NCBI RefSeq assembly: GCF_003952265.1
Contig: NZ_CP034438.1
Span: 1,984,001-2,048,000 of the forward strand
DNA length: 64,000 nt
Source: Flaviflexus salsibiostraticola
GTDB taxonomy: Bacteria > Actinomycetota > Actinomycetes > Actinomycetales > Actinomycetaceae
Direction: 5' to 3'
The notes under the pieces are model-generated. The model searched no databases. It was not told where the DNA came from and was given only the letters and a program-made list of their open reading frames with translations. The position numbers and the translations under genes were made by a program. Within the stretch, counting starts at the first letter, position 1, and each line of letters opens with the position of its first letter. Shown piece by piece: positions 1 to 6,730 of this stretch.

Positions 1-2
1 CA

Positions 3-128
3 ATGAGGTTCCGGCGCGCTTTCGAGCTCGATTCGTTTGAAGATGTGAAGGCAGGAAAGGTCAATATTTTGACCATGGGTGACCTAGTCGATGCCGAGCC
101 GATCCCCGGATTAGTTGACAATTTGTAG
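3..128 (+). CDS. C-terminal end of an unidentified ORF, cut by the window edge
   Basis: A reading frame open at the left edge runs to a TAG at 126-128 and gives about 41 residues ending in an acidic, hydrophobic tail. An ATG sits at 3-5, but the real start probably lies outside the window. I do not recognise the family. It lies on the plus strand inside the region I read as a decayed integrated element, so it may be island cargo. It may also be a chance frame. Confidence 0.22.
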   Translation: MRFRRAFELDSFEDVKAGKVNILTMGDLVDAEPIPGLVDNL

Positions 129-252
129 ACTCGTGGCGAGAATTGAGCTGTTAGTGGCCTTGGCCTAACCCGCCAGCACCCATCTAACCCAGTCGCGAGT
201 GGTACTCGCTTCTAGGATCGCGCATATAGGTTTTGCGCTTACACACGTATAC

Positions 253-290
253 GTTCTGCCCTTCCGTCTGGAGGGGCAGAACTTTTTTAT
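253..290 (+). terminator. Rho-independent terminator
   Basis: A stem opens with GTTCTGCCC at 253 and closes with its complement ending at 282, with one internal mismatch and a 4-5 nt loop. It is followed by TTTTTTATTT. It would end a plus-strand transcript entering from the left, such as the partial frame ending at 128. It lies just before the ImmA-like fragment. Confidence 0.6.
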
Positions 291-315
291 TTGGTCCGCT
301 TCGGCACATACGCGT

Positions 316-518
316 GTGACTGAATCTGATCTCATCGCCGCCCTCGAAGTGGCGGGTGTGCATGTGGTCTTTCTGCCGTACCCAAGGCCTGGTGTCTACT
401 GGCATGCTAAGCGGTTGATCGAGATCGACGCACGTCTGTCCCCGCGGTGGCAGCGCTGCTCGACGTGACCGACTGGATCCCCCGCGCCCGCCAGCGCACG
501 CTACGCGAAGTGGCGTGA
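316..518 (+). pseudogene. ImmA/IrrE-type metallopeptidase fragment (relic)
   Basis: From GTG 316 the frame reads a helix, then a strand-rich stretch with WHAKRLIEIDARLSPRWQRC, close to the segment that precedes the HExxH helix in ImmA/IrrE phage-repressor peptidases (typically 'I.LDxRLsxxxRRxTLAHEL'). The frame stops at 466-468 exactly where the zinc helix should begin. A second frame then gives WIPRARQRTLREVA and stops at 516-518, as expected after a frameshift or small deletion. The catalytic HExxH is missing, so this is a non-functional remnant. ImmA/IrrE proteins are typical of integrative elements, which fits the integrase and attachment-site remnants at 2.0-2.7 kb. Confidence 0.42.
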
Positions 519-554
519 AAGGTCCATCTTTACAGTGTTCCGTGCTCCCGCAAT

Positions 555-771
555 GGGTCTTGCGGGCCAACAATCGGGTGAACTGTGTCCAGCTTTGGAA
601 TGAAGTCGTCCCGGTGTTGCTTAGCATCATGATTGCCGTGACCGACGCTATATGCTCGCGAAGCTTCGGGTGTCCGACTTCGCTGGTCAATAACTGGTGG
701 AACTTTACTTTCCGCTTTTCTCATCCTTTTCGCGTTTTTTCTTAATTTCATCGAGAACGCCTGGCGCTAGG
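555..771 (-). pseudogene. P63C-domain protein, 3' part (IS-split and frameshifted)
   Basis: Reading the minus strand leftwards from the IS481 insertion gives LAPGVLDEIKKKREKDEKSGK and then an in-frame TAA at 707-705. The neighbouring frame continues RKVKFHQLLTSEVGHPKLREH and IASVTAIM. This order (APGVL-E-KKK then HQ-L-GHPKLREH-ASV) is the conserved C-terminal half of the P63C domain found in phage and island proteins. A 1-2 nt indel near 700-712 therefore broke the gene, and the IS481 copy at 772-1834 separates it from its upstream half at 1835-2008. The product cannot be made. Confidence 0.7.
766..771. repeat. Left target-site duplication of IS481 (GCTAGG)
   Basis: GCTAGG directly precedes the left inverted repeat and is repeated at 1835-1840 after the right one. 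It fits the NCTAGN target reported for Bordetella IS481. Confidence 0.9.
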
Positions 772-1834
772 TGTACTGACCCGGAGCGTTGTTGACTTGA
801 GGGAGACCTCCGTAGTCGAGTTGGAGCTGTCTAGTTCCCCTACTCGTACTCACGGAGGTCTCTTATGTCCCACGCTAATGCCCGTCTGGCTCCGGCCGGA
901 AGACTGATTATGGTTCGGCGTATTCAATCGGGGCGTGCTGTTGCGCACGTCGCTGCCGAGATGGGTGTCTCTCGAACGACGGCATGGCGGTGGTGGCGCC
1001 GCTTCCGCGAGGCTGGCCTGGCGGGACTGCAGGACCGCTCCAGCGTGGCCCGTTCCCACCCTCGACGCACGGGCGGGTGCGTGGAGACTCGGGTGCGGAT
1101 CCTGCGTCATTTCACGCGTCGCGGGCCGGTGTTCATCGCCGGTCAGCTTGGCATGCACGCCTCGACCGTGGGACGGGTGTTGCGTCGTCATCAGGCCCCG
1201 CTGCTGCGCGAGCTGGACCCGGTGACGGGGACCGTGATCCGGGCCCGGCGCCGCTCGGCTCAGCGTTACGAGCACGACTACCCAGGATCACTGATCCATA
1301 TGGATGTGAAGAAACTTGGCCGGATCCCCGACGGTGGCGGCTGGCGAGTCCACGGTCGCGGAGCGCGCCCGAGTGGCAGGCGCGGCCTGGGATATGACTA
1401 CATTCATGCCGTGATCGATGATCACTCCCGGGTCGCCTATGCGGAGATCCACGACGATGAGAAAGGCTGCACCGCTGCCGGAGTCTTGCAGCGTGCGATC
1501 GCGTTCTACGCCCGATTGGGAGTGCGTGTTGAACGGGTGATCACGGACAACGCGTTCGCATACCGCAAGTCCGCGGCGTTTCGTGGCGTGATCGACGCTC
1601 ATGGCATCAGACAGAAGTTCATCAAGCCCCACTGTCCATGGACCAACGGCAAAGTCGAGCGGTTCAACCGAACCCTGGCTGGTGAATGGGCGTACGCCAG
1701 ACCCTGGGACTCCAACACCCAACGCACCGCGCACTTGCAGTCCTGGCTCGATTACTACAACCTAGACAGACCCCACCTCGGCATCGCCGGAATCCCACCA
1801 ATCAACCGAATCAACAACGGTCGAGGTCAGTACA
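772..1834 (+). mobile_element. IS481-family insertion sequence (1,063 bp)
   Basis: Terminal inverted repeats are visible: TGTACTGACC-CGGAG-CGTTGTTGA at 772-795 and, on the minus strand, TGTACTGACC-TCGAC-CGTTGTTGA at 1834-1811 (21 of 24 match). They are flanked by a 6-bp duplication GCTAGG. One transposase gene fills the element, and a long 5' hairpin covers its ribosome binding site. The element landed inside the P63C gene: the flanking minus-strand coding sequence rejoins (...NNIVYERLA / PGVLDEIKK...). Both ends and the duplication are intact, so the insertion looks fairly recent compared with the decay around it. Confidence 0.93.
803..862 (+). promoter_or_regulatory. Long 5' hairpin sequestering the transposase SD
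   Basis: GAGACCTCCGT at 803-813 is the exact reverse complement of ACGGAGGTCTC at 852-862, and the arms extend imperfectly (AGTCGAGT against ACTCGTACT). The transposase Shine-Dalgarno GGAGG (854-858) lies in the 3' arm, six bases before ATG 865. If transcription enters from outside the element, the hairpin forms and hides the SD. A transcript starting inside the left arm would leave it open. This is a known IS strategy against read-through activation; here it is inferred from sequence. Confidence 0.6.
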
Positions 1835-1839
1835 GCTAG
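865..1839 (+). CDS. IS481-family transposase
   Basis: This 324-residue DDE/RNase-H-fold transposase catalyses cut-and-paste or copy-paste movement of its IS. An N-terminal helix-turn-helix (about residues 10-60, VAAEMGVSRTTAWRWWRRF) is followed by an integrase core (about 140-320): Asp in LIHMDVKKLG, Asp in VITDNAFAYR, and Glu in WTNGKVERFNRTL. ATG 865 has a good SD (GGAGG), but that SD is in a hairpin. The element itself ends at base 1834, so the last sense codon (AGC) and the TAG stop come mostly from the duplicated target GCTAGG. The gene looks intact. Confidence 0.93.
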   Translation: MSHANARLAPAGRLIMVRRIQSGRAVAHVAAEMGVSRTTAWRWWRRFREAGLAGLQDRSSVARSHPRRTGGCVETRVRILRHFTRRGPVFIAGQLGMHASTVGRVLRRHQAPLLRELDPVTGTVIRARRRSAQRYEHDYPGSLIHMDVKKLGRIPDGGGWRVHGRGARPSGRRGLGYDYIHAVIDDHSRVAYAEIHDDEKGCTAAGVLQRAIAFYARLGVRVERVITDNAFAYRKSAAFRGVIDAHGIRQKFIKPHCPWTNGKVERFNRTLAGEWAYARPWDSNTQRTAHLQSWLDYYNLDRPHLGIAGIPPINRINNGRGQYS

Positions 1840-1840
1840 G
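1835..1840. repeat. Right target-site duplication of IS481 (GCTAGG)
   Basis: Second copy of the 6-bp target. Bases 1837-1839 (TAG) are read as the transposase stop codon. Confidence 0.9.
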
Positions 1841-2008
1841 CGCTCATAGACGATGTTGTTGGTTAATTTGCCAAAGTAGCGGGGCTTCTTCATCGAAGCG
1901 GGATCAAATGGAAGGCCGCGGAGCCGGAACAATTGCTTGTAGAAGCTCACGTCGAAGGTCTTGACCCAAGGCTGGAGTTCGGAAGCCACATACGCCTCTC
2001 TCGCCCAG
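1835..2008 (-). pseudogene. P63C-domain protein, 5' fragment
   Basis: The minus strand from about 2008 reads AREAYVASELQPWVKTF, then VSFYKQLFRLRGLPFDP, KKPRYFGKLTNNIVYERLA, the conserved core of the P63C domain (ELQPWVKTFP-FY-LFRLRGW-NDIVYERLAPGVL). The normal N-terminal part is absent: the frame runs straight into integrase-derived sequence around 2005, so a deletion fused two broken genes. The downstream half continues beyond the IS481 copy at 555-771. The function of P63C proteins is not established; they occur on phages and islands. Confidence 0.7.
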
Positions 2009-2560
2009 CTTCGGCGGCGGCACCGCGAACACCGACGGCGGCACTGTATGTCCTTCGGCGAGGGCCGCTTTCAAACACTGCCGGAGCACGGAGTGGGCGC
2101 GGACCGCGGTGGAGGCGGCGCGCTTCGCGAGGACAGCATTAATGACCTGGCGGACGTGGGCGGCGGTGAGGCGTTCGAGGCGGACGTGTCCGATGGTGGG
2201 GATGATCCACGTCGTGATCGCTGACCGGTCCGCGCTGTAGCCGTCCTGGCGGACTTGGCTGACCCGGATGTCGAGCTATTGCTCGGCCCATGCTTTAACG
2301 GTGATGGTGCGTTGGGTGCCTTCGGTGGGGATGCCGGTGCGGGCGATCTCCCGCTCCTTGCCGTGCAGCATGCTCAGGGCTTCGCGTTTGGTGGGGGCGA
2401 TGACGCGGATGCGGCGCCGGGTGCCTTTCGAGGTCCATCCGGCTTCGAGGGAGCCGACCCAGCGGCCGGGCCTCTCTCCTCGTAAAAGGATCCTGTTCCT
2501 TTAGGTCTCGCCACGGTCGTCCGCCCCTTCCTTGGTGGGCCATTAGGTGGGCCATTGCCA
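2004..2560 (-). pseudogene. Tyrosine-type phage/island integrase, truncated and mutated
   Basis: On the minus strand the frame RPGRWVGSLEAGWTSKGTRRR, then IRVIAPTKREALSMLHGKE, IPTEGTQRTITVKAWAEQ, stop, LDIRVSQVRQDGYSAD, ITTWIIPTIGHVRLERLTAA, HVRQVINAVLAKRAAS is the AP2-like arm-binding and SAM-like core-binding half of an actinobacterial tyrosine recombinase. Three lesions are visible: a frameshift near 2475-2490 separating the extreme N-terminus (ARPKGTGSFYEE), an in-frame TAG at 2278-2276 where a Trp codon is expected, and loss of the whole catalytic domain after residue about 150. It starts next to the tRNA-Thr fragment and reads away from it, as integrases of tRNA-integrated elements usually do. 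Confidence 0.75.
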
Positions 2561-2641
2561 GCCCTAGCTTGCCCCTGCTGATCAGTTCGAATCCGCTAGA
2601 TATCACCGCTTCCTCGATTCCCGTCCTACCTGAATTGACCA

Positions 2642-2686
2642 CTCGTAACGAGTAGATCAGGAGCTCGATTCTCCTGGGTGGCTCCA
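2642..2686 (+). other. 3' fragment of tRNA-Thr(CGT): attachment-site remnant
   Basis: The sequence runs from an anticodon loop CTCGTAA (anticodon CGT) through 3' anticodon stem CGAGT, variable loop, T stem AGGAG / CTCCT with loop CTCGATT, acceptor 3' strand GGGTGGC, discriminator T and encoded CCA. The 5' half (acceptor, D arm, 5' anticodon stem) is missing and the bases just before do not pair. Such a 3' tRNA duplicate marks the far end of an element integrated in a tRNA gene. By orientation, the intact tRNA should lie to the left of this window. Confidence 0.8.
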
Positions 2687-2690
2687 CCCC

Positions 2691-2719
2691 GATTCCCCGC
2701 TACGCCGTGGCGGGGAATC
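2691..2719 (+). terminator. GC-rich hairpin after the tRNA-Thr fragment
   Basis: GATTCCCCGC (2691-2700) and GCGGGGAATC (2710-2719) form a perfect 10-bp stem with a 9-nt loop, four bases past the tRNA CCA. No T run follows. It was probably the native tRNA-Thr terminator before integration. Confidence 0.45.
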
Positions 2720-2839
2720 TGCATCTCTCGCCTCCGACGACGCTGCTCGTTCTTTCGCTTCACGATCAATTGACCGTGCCACCAGCGGCGATCCCATGGA
2801 CAAAGCACCTCTCGAGCGTCCTCAGGCTGTTCACAGAAT

Positions 2840-2858
2840 GGGACGGTCATCCCGTCCC
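2840..2858. promoter_or_regulatory. Inverted repeat upstream of the ABC importer
   Basis: GGGACGG (2840-2846) and CCGTCCC (2852-2858) flank a 5-base loop, 14 bp before a TACTAT box at 2872-2877. This could be an operator or leader hairpin for the substrate-binding gene starting at 2979. No -35 box is clear, so the assignment is tentative. Confidence 0.28.
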
Positions 2859-2978
2859 CTGGGCGGCCTTCTACTATGTGGAGTTACACGCTCGCCGTGT
2901 CGTCGGTCAAACACATGGATCAAGACAATGCGGTCCGATCCCCGTCTGATGGCGAATGCTCCCACGAAAGGACACACC

Positions 2979-3971
2979 GTGAAGAAGACGCGACACCTGC
3001 TCGCACTCGCGGCCAGCGCTGCGCTTGTACTCGCTGGATGCGGCTCCGACTCCGATTCCGACTCCGAGACCACCGCTGCCGGCGGGGAGTCCTACTCCAT
3101 CGCCGTCACCCAGATCGTCACCCACGCCTCGCTCGACGCGTCGATCCAGGGATTCAAGGATGCAATCGAGGACGCTGGCCTCGATGTCACGTTCGATGAC
3201 CAGAACGCCAACAACGATCAGACCATCGTCGCCTCCATCTCCGGCGCCGTCGCCTCGCGCGACTACGATCTTGCGCTCGCGGTCGGCACGCCGATGGCAC
3301 AGGGCCTCGCACAGTCCGTCACCAACATCCCGGTGCTGTTCACCGCCGTGACCGACCCGGCCGGCGCCGGCCTCGTCGACACGCTGGACGCCCCGGGCGG
3401 CAACATCACCGGCACCTCCGACGCGAACCCGGTGGAGGAGCAGATCGGCCTCATCAAGGAGATCGATCCTGATGTCGAGACGATCGGCGTCATCTACCAC
3501 TCGGGCGAGCCGAACTCGCAGGTGCAGGTCGATTGGGTGAAGGAGGCCGCCGCCGATCTCGACATCACCGTCGAGGAGGCCACGGTCATCAACACCTCCG
3601 AGGTCCAGCAGGCAGCGAACTCCCTCGACGTTGATGCGATCTACGTACCGACCGACAACACGGTCGTCTCCGCACTCGACTCTGTCCTCCAGGTCGGCGA
3701 GAGCAAGGGCATCCCCGTCTACCCGGCGGAGGGCGATTCGGTCGCCAACGGCGGCCTCGCCACCTACGGCATCTCCTACTACGATCTCGGCTACCAGACG
3801 GGCGAAATGGCGGTCCGCATCCTCGTCGACGGCGCCGATCCGGCATCGATGGCGGTGGAGACGCAGCAGGACCTGCTCGTCTACCTCAACCTCGACGCCG
3901 CGGAGCGCATGGGCGTCACCATTCCGCAGGCGGTCATCGACCGTGCGGAACCTGAGAACATCATCGAATAA
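2979..3971 (+). CDS. ABC transporter substrate-binding lipoprotein, TrpX-like
   Basis: A 330-residue lipoprotein with signal peptide and lipobox (VLAGC, Cys21), then an acidic Ser/Asp linker and the ABC_sub_bind (PF04392) two-lobe fold. This family includes TrpX-type binders for tryptophan/tyrosine in Firmicutes and others of unknown ligand. GTG 2979 is chosen because GAAAGGA lies 7 bases upstream and the signal peptide starts there; a longer frame from 2796 has no signal peptide. It is first in a three-gene operon with a permease and an ATPase, separated from them by a strong hairpin. The substrate is inferred (aromatic amino acid or similar small molecule), not proven. Confidence 0.85.
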   Translation: MKKTRHLLALAASAALVLAGCGSDSDSDSETTAAGGESYSIAVTQIVTHASLDASIQGFKDAIEDAGLDVTFDDQNANNDQTIVASISGAVASRDYDLALAVGTPMAQGLAQSVTNIPVLFTAVTDPAGAGLVDTLDAPGGNITGTSDANPVEEQIGLIKEIDPDVETIGVIYHSGEPNSQVQVDWVKEAAADLDITVEEATVINTSEVQQAANSLDVDAIYVPTDNTVVSALDSVLQVGESKGIPVYPAEGDSVANGGLATYGISYYDLGYQTGEMAVRILVDGADPASMAVETQQDLLVYLNLDAAERMGVTIPQAVIDRAEPENIIE

Positions 3972-3978
3972 TCTCGTG

Positions 3979-4004
3979 GAGGCGGGCGCACATGCGCCCG
4001 CCTC
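3979..4004 (+). promoter_or_regulatory. Intercistronic hairpin between binding protein and permease
   Basis: GAGGCGGGCGCA and its exact complement TGCGCCCGCCTC form a 12-bp arm pair around CA, 7 bases after the stop at 3971. No T run follows, and the permease SD (GGAAGGAG, 4011-4018) is free. Such stems commonly stabilise the upstream mRNA and lower downstream transcription, so that binding protein exceeds permease. Confidence 0.55.
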
Positions 4005-4023
4005 TATCGTGGAAGGAGCCTGA

Positions 4024-5007
4024 ATGGTCACCGCCGTTGAACTTGGACTGCTCTACGCCATCATGGCGCTCGGCGTCTATCTCACGTTCAGGATCCTCGA
4101 ATTCGCCGACCTGACGGTCGATGGAAGCTTCACGACCGGTGCCGCGGTCGCGGCTGTCGGCATCGTCAACGGCTACCACCCGCTCGTCGCGTCCGTCGCC
4201 GCCTTCGTCGCGGGGATGATGGCGGGCTCTATCACGGGGCTCCTCCACACGAAGGCGAACATCGACGGGCTGCTCGCCGGCATTCTCACGCAGATCGGTC
4301 TCTATTCGATCAACCTGCGGATCATGGGCGCCGCCAATATCTCGCTGCTGCGCGAGGACACGCTGTTCTCGGGCCTGCGTGAGTCGGGCCAGATGGGAAG
4401 CGGATCGTGGGCTGGCCCCGCCATCCTCACGCCCGTGGCCCTCGTCGTTCTTATCATCATCATCTGGTTCCTCCACACCGACCTCGGGCTCGCCATGCGG
4501 GCCACGGGGGATAACGCGGAGATGATCCGCTCCTTCGGGGTGTCGACCGATACGCAGAAGATCCTCGGCCTCGCACTGTCGAATGGTCTTGTGGCCCTCT
4601 CCGGCAGCCTCATCGCCCAGTATCAGGGCTTCGCCGACGTCAGTATGGGCATCGGCATGATCGTCGCCGGTCTCGCCTCCGTCATCATCGGCCAGGCGAT
4701 CCTCGGCCGACTCACGGTCTTCCGCGCGGCGACGGCGGTCGTCCTCGGCGCGGTGCTCTACCGCATCGTCATTCAGCTCGCGCTCGAGGCGGGCCTGAAC
4801 CCCAACGACATGAAACTCATCTCCGCCGTGCTCGTCGTTCTTGCGCTCGTCCTGCCGCAGATGAAGCTCTTCAAGCGGGTGCCCTCGCGTTTCAAGGTGT
4901 CGACCGGCGGTGACTCGAGCGAAGCGGCCGCGGTCCCTGCGCCGGTCGCCCCGGCAGATCCCGACGCGCCCGCACCGGGCGCGAATGTTCCCGGAAAGGC
5001 ACTCTGA
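4024..5007 (+). CDS. ABC transporter permease, TrpY-like (BPD_transp_2)
   Basis: A 327-residue inner-membrane permease of the branched-chain/ribose type (PF02653). About eight hydrophobic segments cover residues 5-290, with the coupling-loop motif LGLAMRATGDN at about 155-165. The C-terminal 40 residues are a Pro/Ala-rich cytoplasmic tail. It partners the lipoprotein at 2979 and the ATPase at 5007, whose ATG overlaps this TGA by one base (translational coupling). Length and order match TrpXYZ-like systems. Confidence 0.87.
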   Translation: MVTAVELGLLYAIMALGVYLTFRILEFADLTVDGSFTTGAAVAAVGIVNGYHPLVASVAAFVAGMMAGSITGLLHTKANIDGLLAGILTQIGLYSINLRIMGAANISLLREDTLFSGLRESGQMGSGSWAGPAILTPVALVVLIIIIWFLHTDLGLAMRATGDNAEMIRSFGVSTDTQKILGLALSNGLVALSGSLIAQYQGFADVSMGIGMIVAGLASVIIGQAILGRLTVFRAATAVVLGAVLYRIVIQLALEAGLNPNDMKLISAVLVVLALVLPQMKLFKRVPSRFKVSTGGDSSEAAAVPAPVAPADPDAPAPGANVPGKAL

Positions 5008-5798
5008 TGCTTCACCTGACCGGCATCAACAAGACGTTCTTCCCCGGCACGGTCAATGAGCGCCGCGCGCTCGTCGACGTCGACCTCGAGCTCAAGGAGC
5101 GGGACTTCGTCACCGTTATTGGCTCGAACGGCGCCGGAAAGTCGACCCTCCTCAATATCGTCTCCGGCTCGATCAAGCCGGACACGGGCTCGGTCGAGAT
5201 CGATGGACGCGCCGTCACCAAGCTGACGGACTACCAGCGGGCGGCTTACATCGGCCGCGTGTTCCAGAACCCGTCAGCGGGCACGGCGCCACATATGACG
5301 ATCGAGGAGAACCTCGCCATTGCCTACATGCGCGGCAAGCGCCGCGGCGTGCGCCGGGCGGTCGCGAAGGGCCGCCGCGACTACTTCAAGGAGCAGCTGG
5401 CCTCACTCGAGCAGGGGCTCGAGGATCGCCTCGACGATTGGGTCGGCCTGCTCTCGGGCGGGCAGCGGCAGTCGCTCTCCCTGCTCATGGCGACCTTTAC
5501 GCACCCCAAGGTCCTCCTGCTCGATGAGCACACGGCGGCGCTCGATCCGCAGCGGGCCGCCTCGGTCACGAAGCTGACTGTCGACCTCGTCGAGCGGCAC
5601 AGCCTCACCACCCTCATGGTCACCCACAACATGGAGCAGGCGCTGTCGATGGGCAACCGCCTCATCATGATGCACGAGGGCAGCATCATCATGGATGTCG
5701 CCGGCGCGAAGAAGAAGTCGATGACGGTCAAGGACCTGCTCACCGCCTTCTCGAGCATCCGTGGTGCCGAACTGTCGGACAGGACGCTCCTGAGCTGA
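5007..5798 (+). CDS. ABC transporter ATPase, TrpZ-like
   Basis: A 263-residue nucleotide-binding subunit. Walker A is GSNGAGKST (about residues 39-47), the Q-loop region FQNPSAG, signature LSGGQRQS, and Walker B VLLLDEHTAALDP. The His after DE is usual in this subfamily. D-loop and switch His (VTHN) are present, so it should be an active ATPase powering the importer. It is last in the operon. No clear terminator lies in the 31 bases before the convergent HTH gene. Confidence 0.9.
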   Translation: MLHLTGINKTFFPGTVNERRALVDVDLELKERDFVTVIGSNGAGKSTLLNIVSGSIKPDTGSVEIDGRAVTKLTDYQRAAYIGRVFQNPSAGTAPHMTIEENLAIAYMRGKRRGVRRAVAKGRRDYFKEQLASLEQGLEDRLDDWVGLLSGGQRQSLSLLMATFTHPKVLLLDEHTAALDPQRAASVTKLTVDLVERHSLTTLMVTHNMEQALSMGNRLIMMHEGSIIMDVAGAKKKSMTVKDLLTAFSSIRGAELSDRTLLS

Positions 5799-5829
5799 CG
5801 GTCGCGAGGCCGTGACTGACACTCGTCGC

Positions 5830-6045
5830 TCAGCTGCCCTCGTCCGGCACCCACTCCAGCAGATCGCCGGGCTGACACTCGAGGACTTCACACATCGCTG
5901 CGAGCGTGCTGAAACGCACCGCCTTGGCGCGCCCGTTCTTGAGGACGGAGACATTGGCCGGCGTGATTCCGACCCGCTCGGCGAACTCGTTGACAGACAT
6001 CTTCCGCTTGGCGAGTTGGACGTCGATGCGAACGACGATGCTCAT
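5830..6045 (-). CDS. Small HTH regulator (Cro/C1, YozG-like)
   Basis: A 71-residue XRE-family DNA-binding protein that is almost only helix-turn-helix: VNEFAERVGITPANVSVLKNGRAK at about residues 18-41, then LAAMCEVLECQPGDLLEW. It has no sensor domain. Its ATG overlaps the TGA of the DUF2975 membrane protein by one base (TGATG), so the two are co-translated. YozG-like regulators are usually paired with DUF2975 proteins. The palindromes at 6525-6550 over the operon promoter are the obvious target. Confidence 0.85.
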   Translation of the reverse strand: MSIVVRIDVQLAKRKMSVNEFAERVGITPANVSVLKNGRAKAVRFSTLAAMCEVLECQPGDLLEWVPDEGS

Positions 6046-6524
6046 CAGATCACCGTGTCCAGTTCGGCGCGCAGGCTTGTTGCCTGGAGGAGAAGACTGC
6101 GCATGACGACCATGAGCAGAGCCAGTCCGATTCCGGCGAGGACTCCGCAGATCAGCAGGAGCATCCATCCAGGCGGCCCAGCCACTGTGGTGGATTGATA
6201 GACGAAGGTAGTCAGGCAGACGAGTGAGCCGGCGAGGAACGCTCCAATGATGCCATCGACCCAGCGCAATGCCTGGCGAGAGAAGACCTCGTCGCGCAGG
6301 GTGAAGCCGAGGAGTCGCAGTGTGCAGACGATCCCCACCTCGACGCAGCCAAGCCCCAGAATGGCAAGCGCCAGGATCGGCCACCGCATGTACGCCTCCG
6401 CTGGGTACTCGTCAGCCATGACTCCCGAGAGCCAGGGGAGGGCGATGACCTGGAGGGCCAGAGTGGCCGCGAAGGCTCCGATCAGAAGAATCCTCAGCAG
6501 CATCACAGCGGTGCGATTGTTCAT
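6045..6524 (-). CDS. DUF2975 membrane protein
   Basis: A 159-residue protein with four predicted membrane spans (about residues 8-30, 45-70, 88-108 and 118-140) and a short charged C-terminus. It matches the DUF2975 pattern of length and co-operon HTH gene. The role is unknown; such pairs are thought to act as membrane-linked regulatory modules. The start codon lies exactly 6 nt after a -10-like GACAAT, with no room for an SD, so the mRNA is probably leaderless. The HTH gene follows with a one-base overlap. Confidence 0.78.
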   Translation of the reverse strand: MNNRTAVMLLRILLIGAFAATLALQVIALPWLSGVMADEYPAEAYMRWPILALAILGLGCVEVGIVCTLRLLGFTLRDEVFSRQALRWVDGIIGAFLAGSLVCLTTFVYQSTTVAGPPGWMLLLICGVLAGIGLALLMVVMRSLLLQATSLRAELDTVI

Positions 6525-6559
6525 ATATCGATTGTCGATATGAAAATATCAAAAGTCAA
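6525..6559 (-). promoter_or_regulatory. Promoter with overlapping palindromic operators (DUF2975-HTH operon)
   Basis: On the minus strand -35 TTGACT (6559-6554) and -10 GACAAT (6536-6531) are 17 bp apart, and the A of ATG 6524 falls at the expected start of transcription. Two inverted repeats overlie it: ATATCGA-TTG-TCGATAT (6525-6541) across the -10 and GATAT-GAAA-ATATC (6537-6550, plus strand) in the spacer. They share a half-site, giving three alternating half-sites. The likely ligand is the HTH protein of the same operon (autoregulation). Confidence 0.6.
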
Positions 6560-6677
6560 TATGTTGGCTCGTTTGGTGACGCGCGCCGGTCGCCGTGGGG
6601 GTCAGTGCGCCCGTTACGTGCGTGGAGGAGAGTGCGCAATCCTGTTGTGCTGCCCGCGTCGGGGACCTCTGTCTACG

Positions 6678-6692
6678 GAGCCCGGCGGGCTC
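6678..6692 (-). terminator. Weak hairpin after the 6731-7423 lipoprotein gene
   Basis: GAGCCC-GGC-GGGCTC forms a 6-bp stem 39 bases past the lipoprotein stop. No T run, so only a possible terminator. The rest of 6560-6730 shows nothing else that I can support. Confidence 0.3.
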
Positions 6693-6730
6693 TCGAGCGT
6701 CACGGTAGACGCGATGATCGGCCGTACGCA

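Noticed and set aside
2598-2641. A complete tRNA-Thr gene
   Set aside because: No D arm or 5' acceptor strand precedes the anticodon loop, and the 5' anticodon stem does not pair, so only a 3' fragment is present.
3988-4004. Hairpin after the binding-protein gene as a true terminator
   Set aside because: No T run, permease SD immediately after, and the three genes form one transporter, so I treat it as an intercistronic stabiliser.
2907-4031. Long minus-strand frame opposite the binding-protein gene
   Set aside because: It is the complement of a well-supported lipoprotein gene; its composition is repetitive Asp/Arg/Val as expected for an antisense frame in GC-rich DNA.
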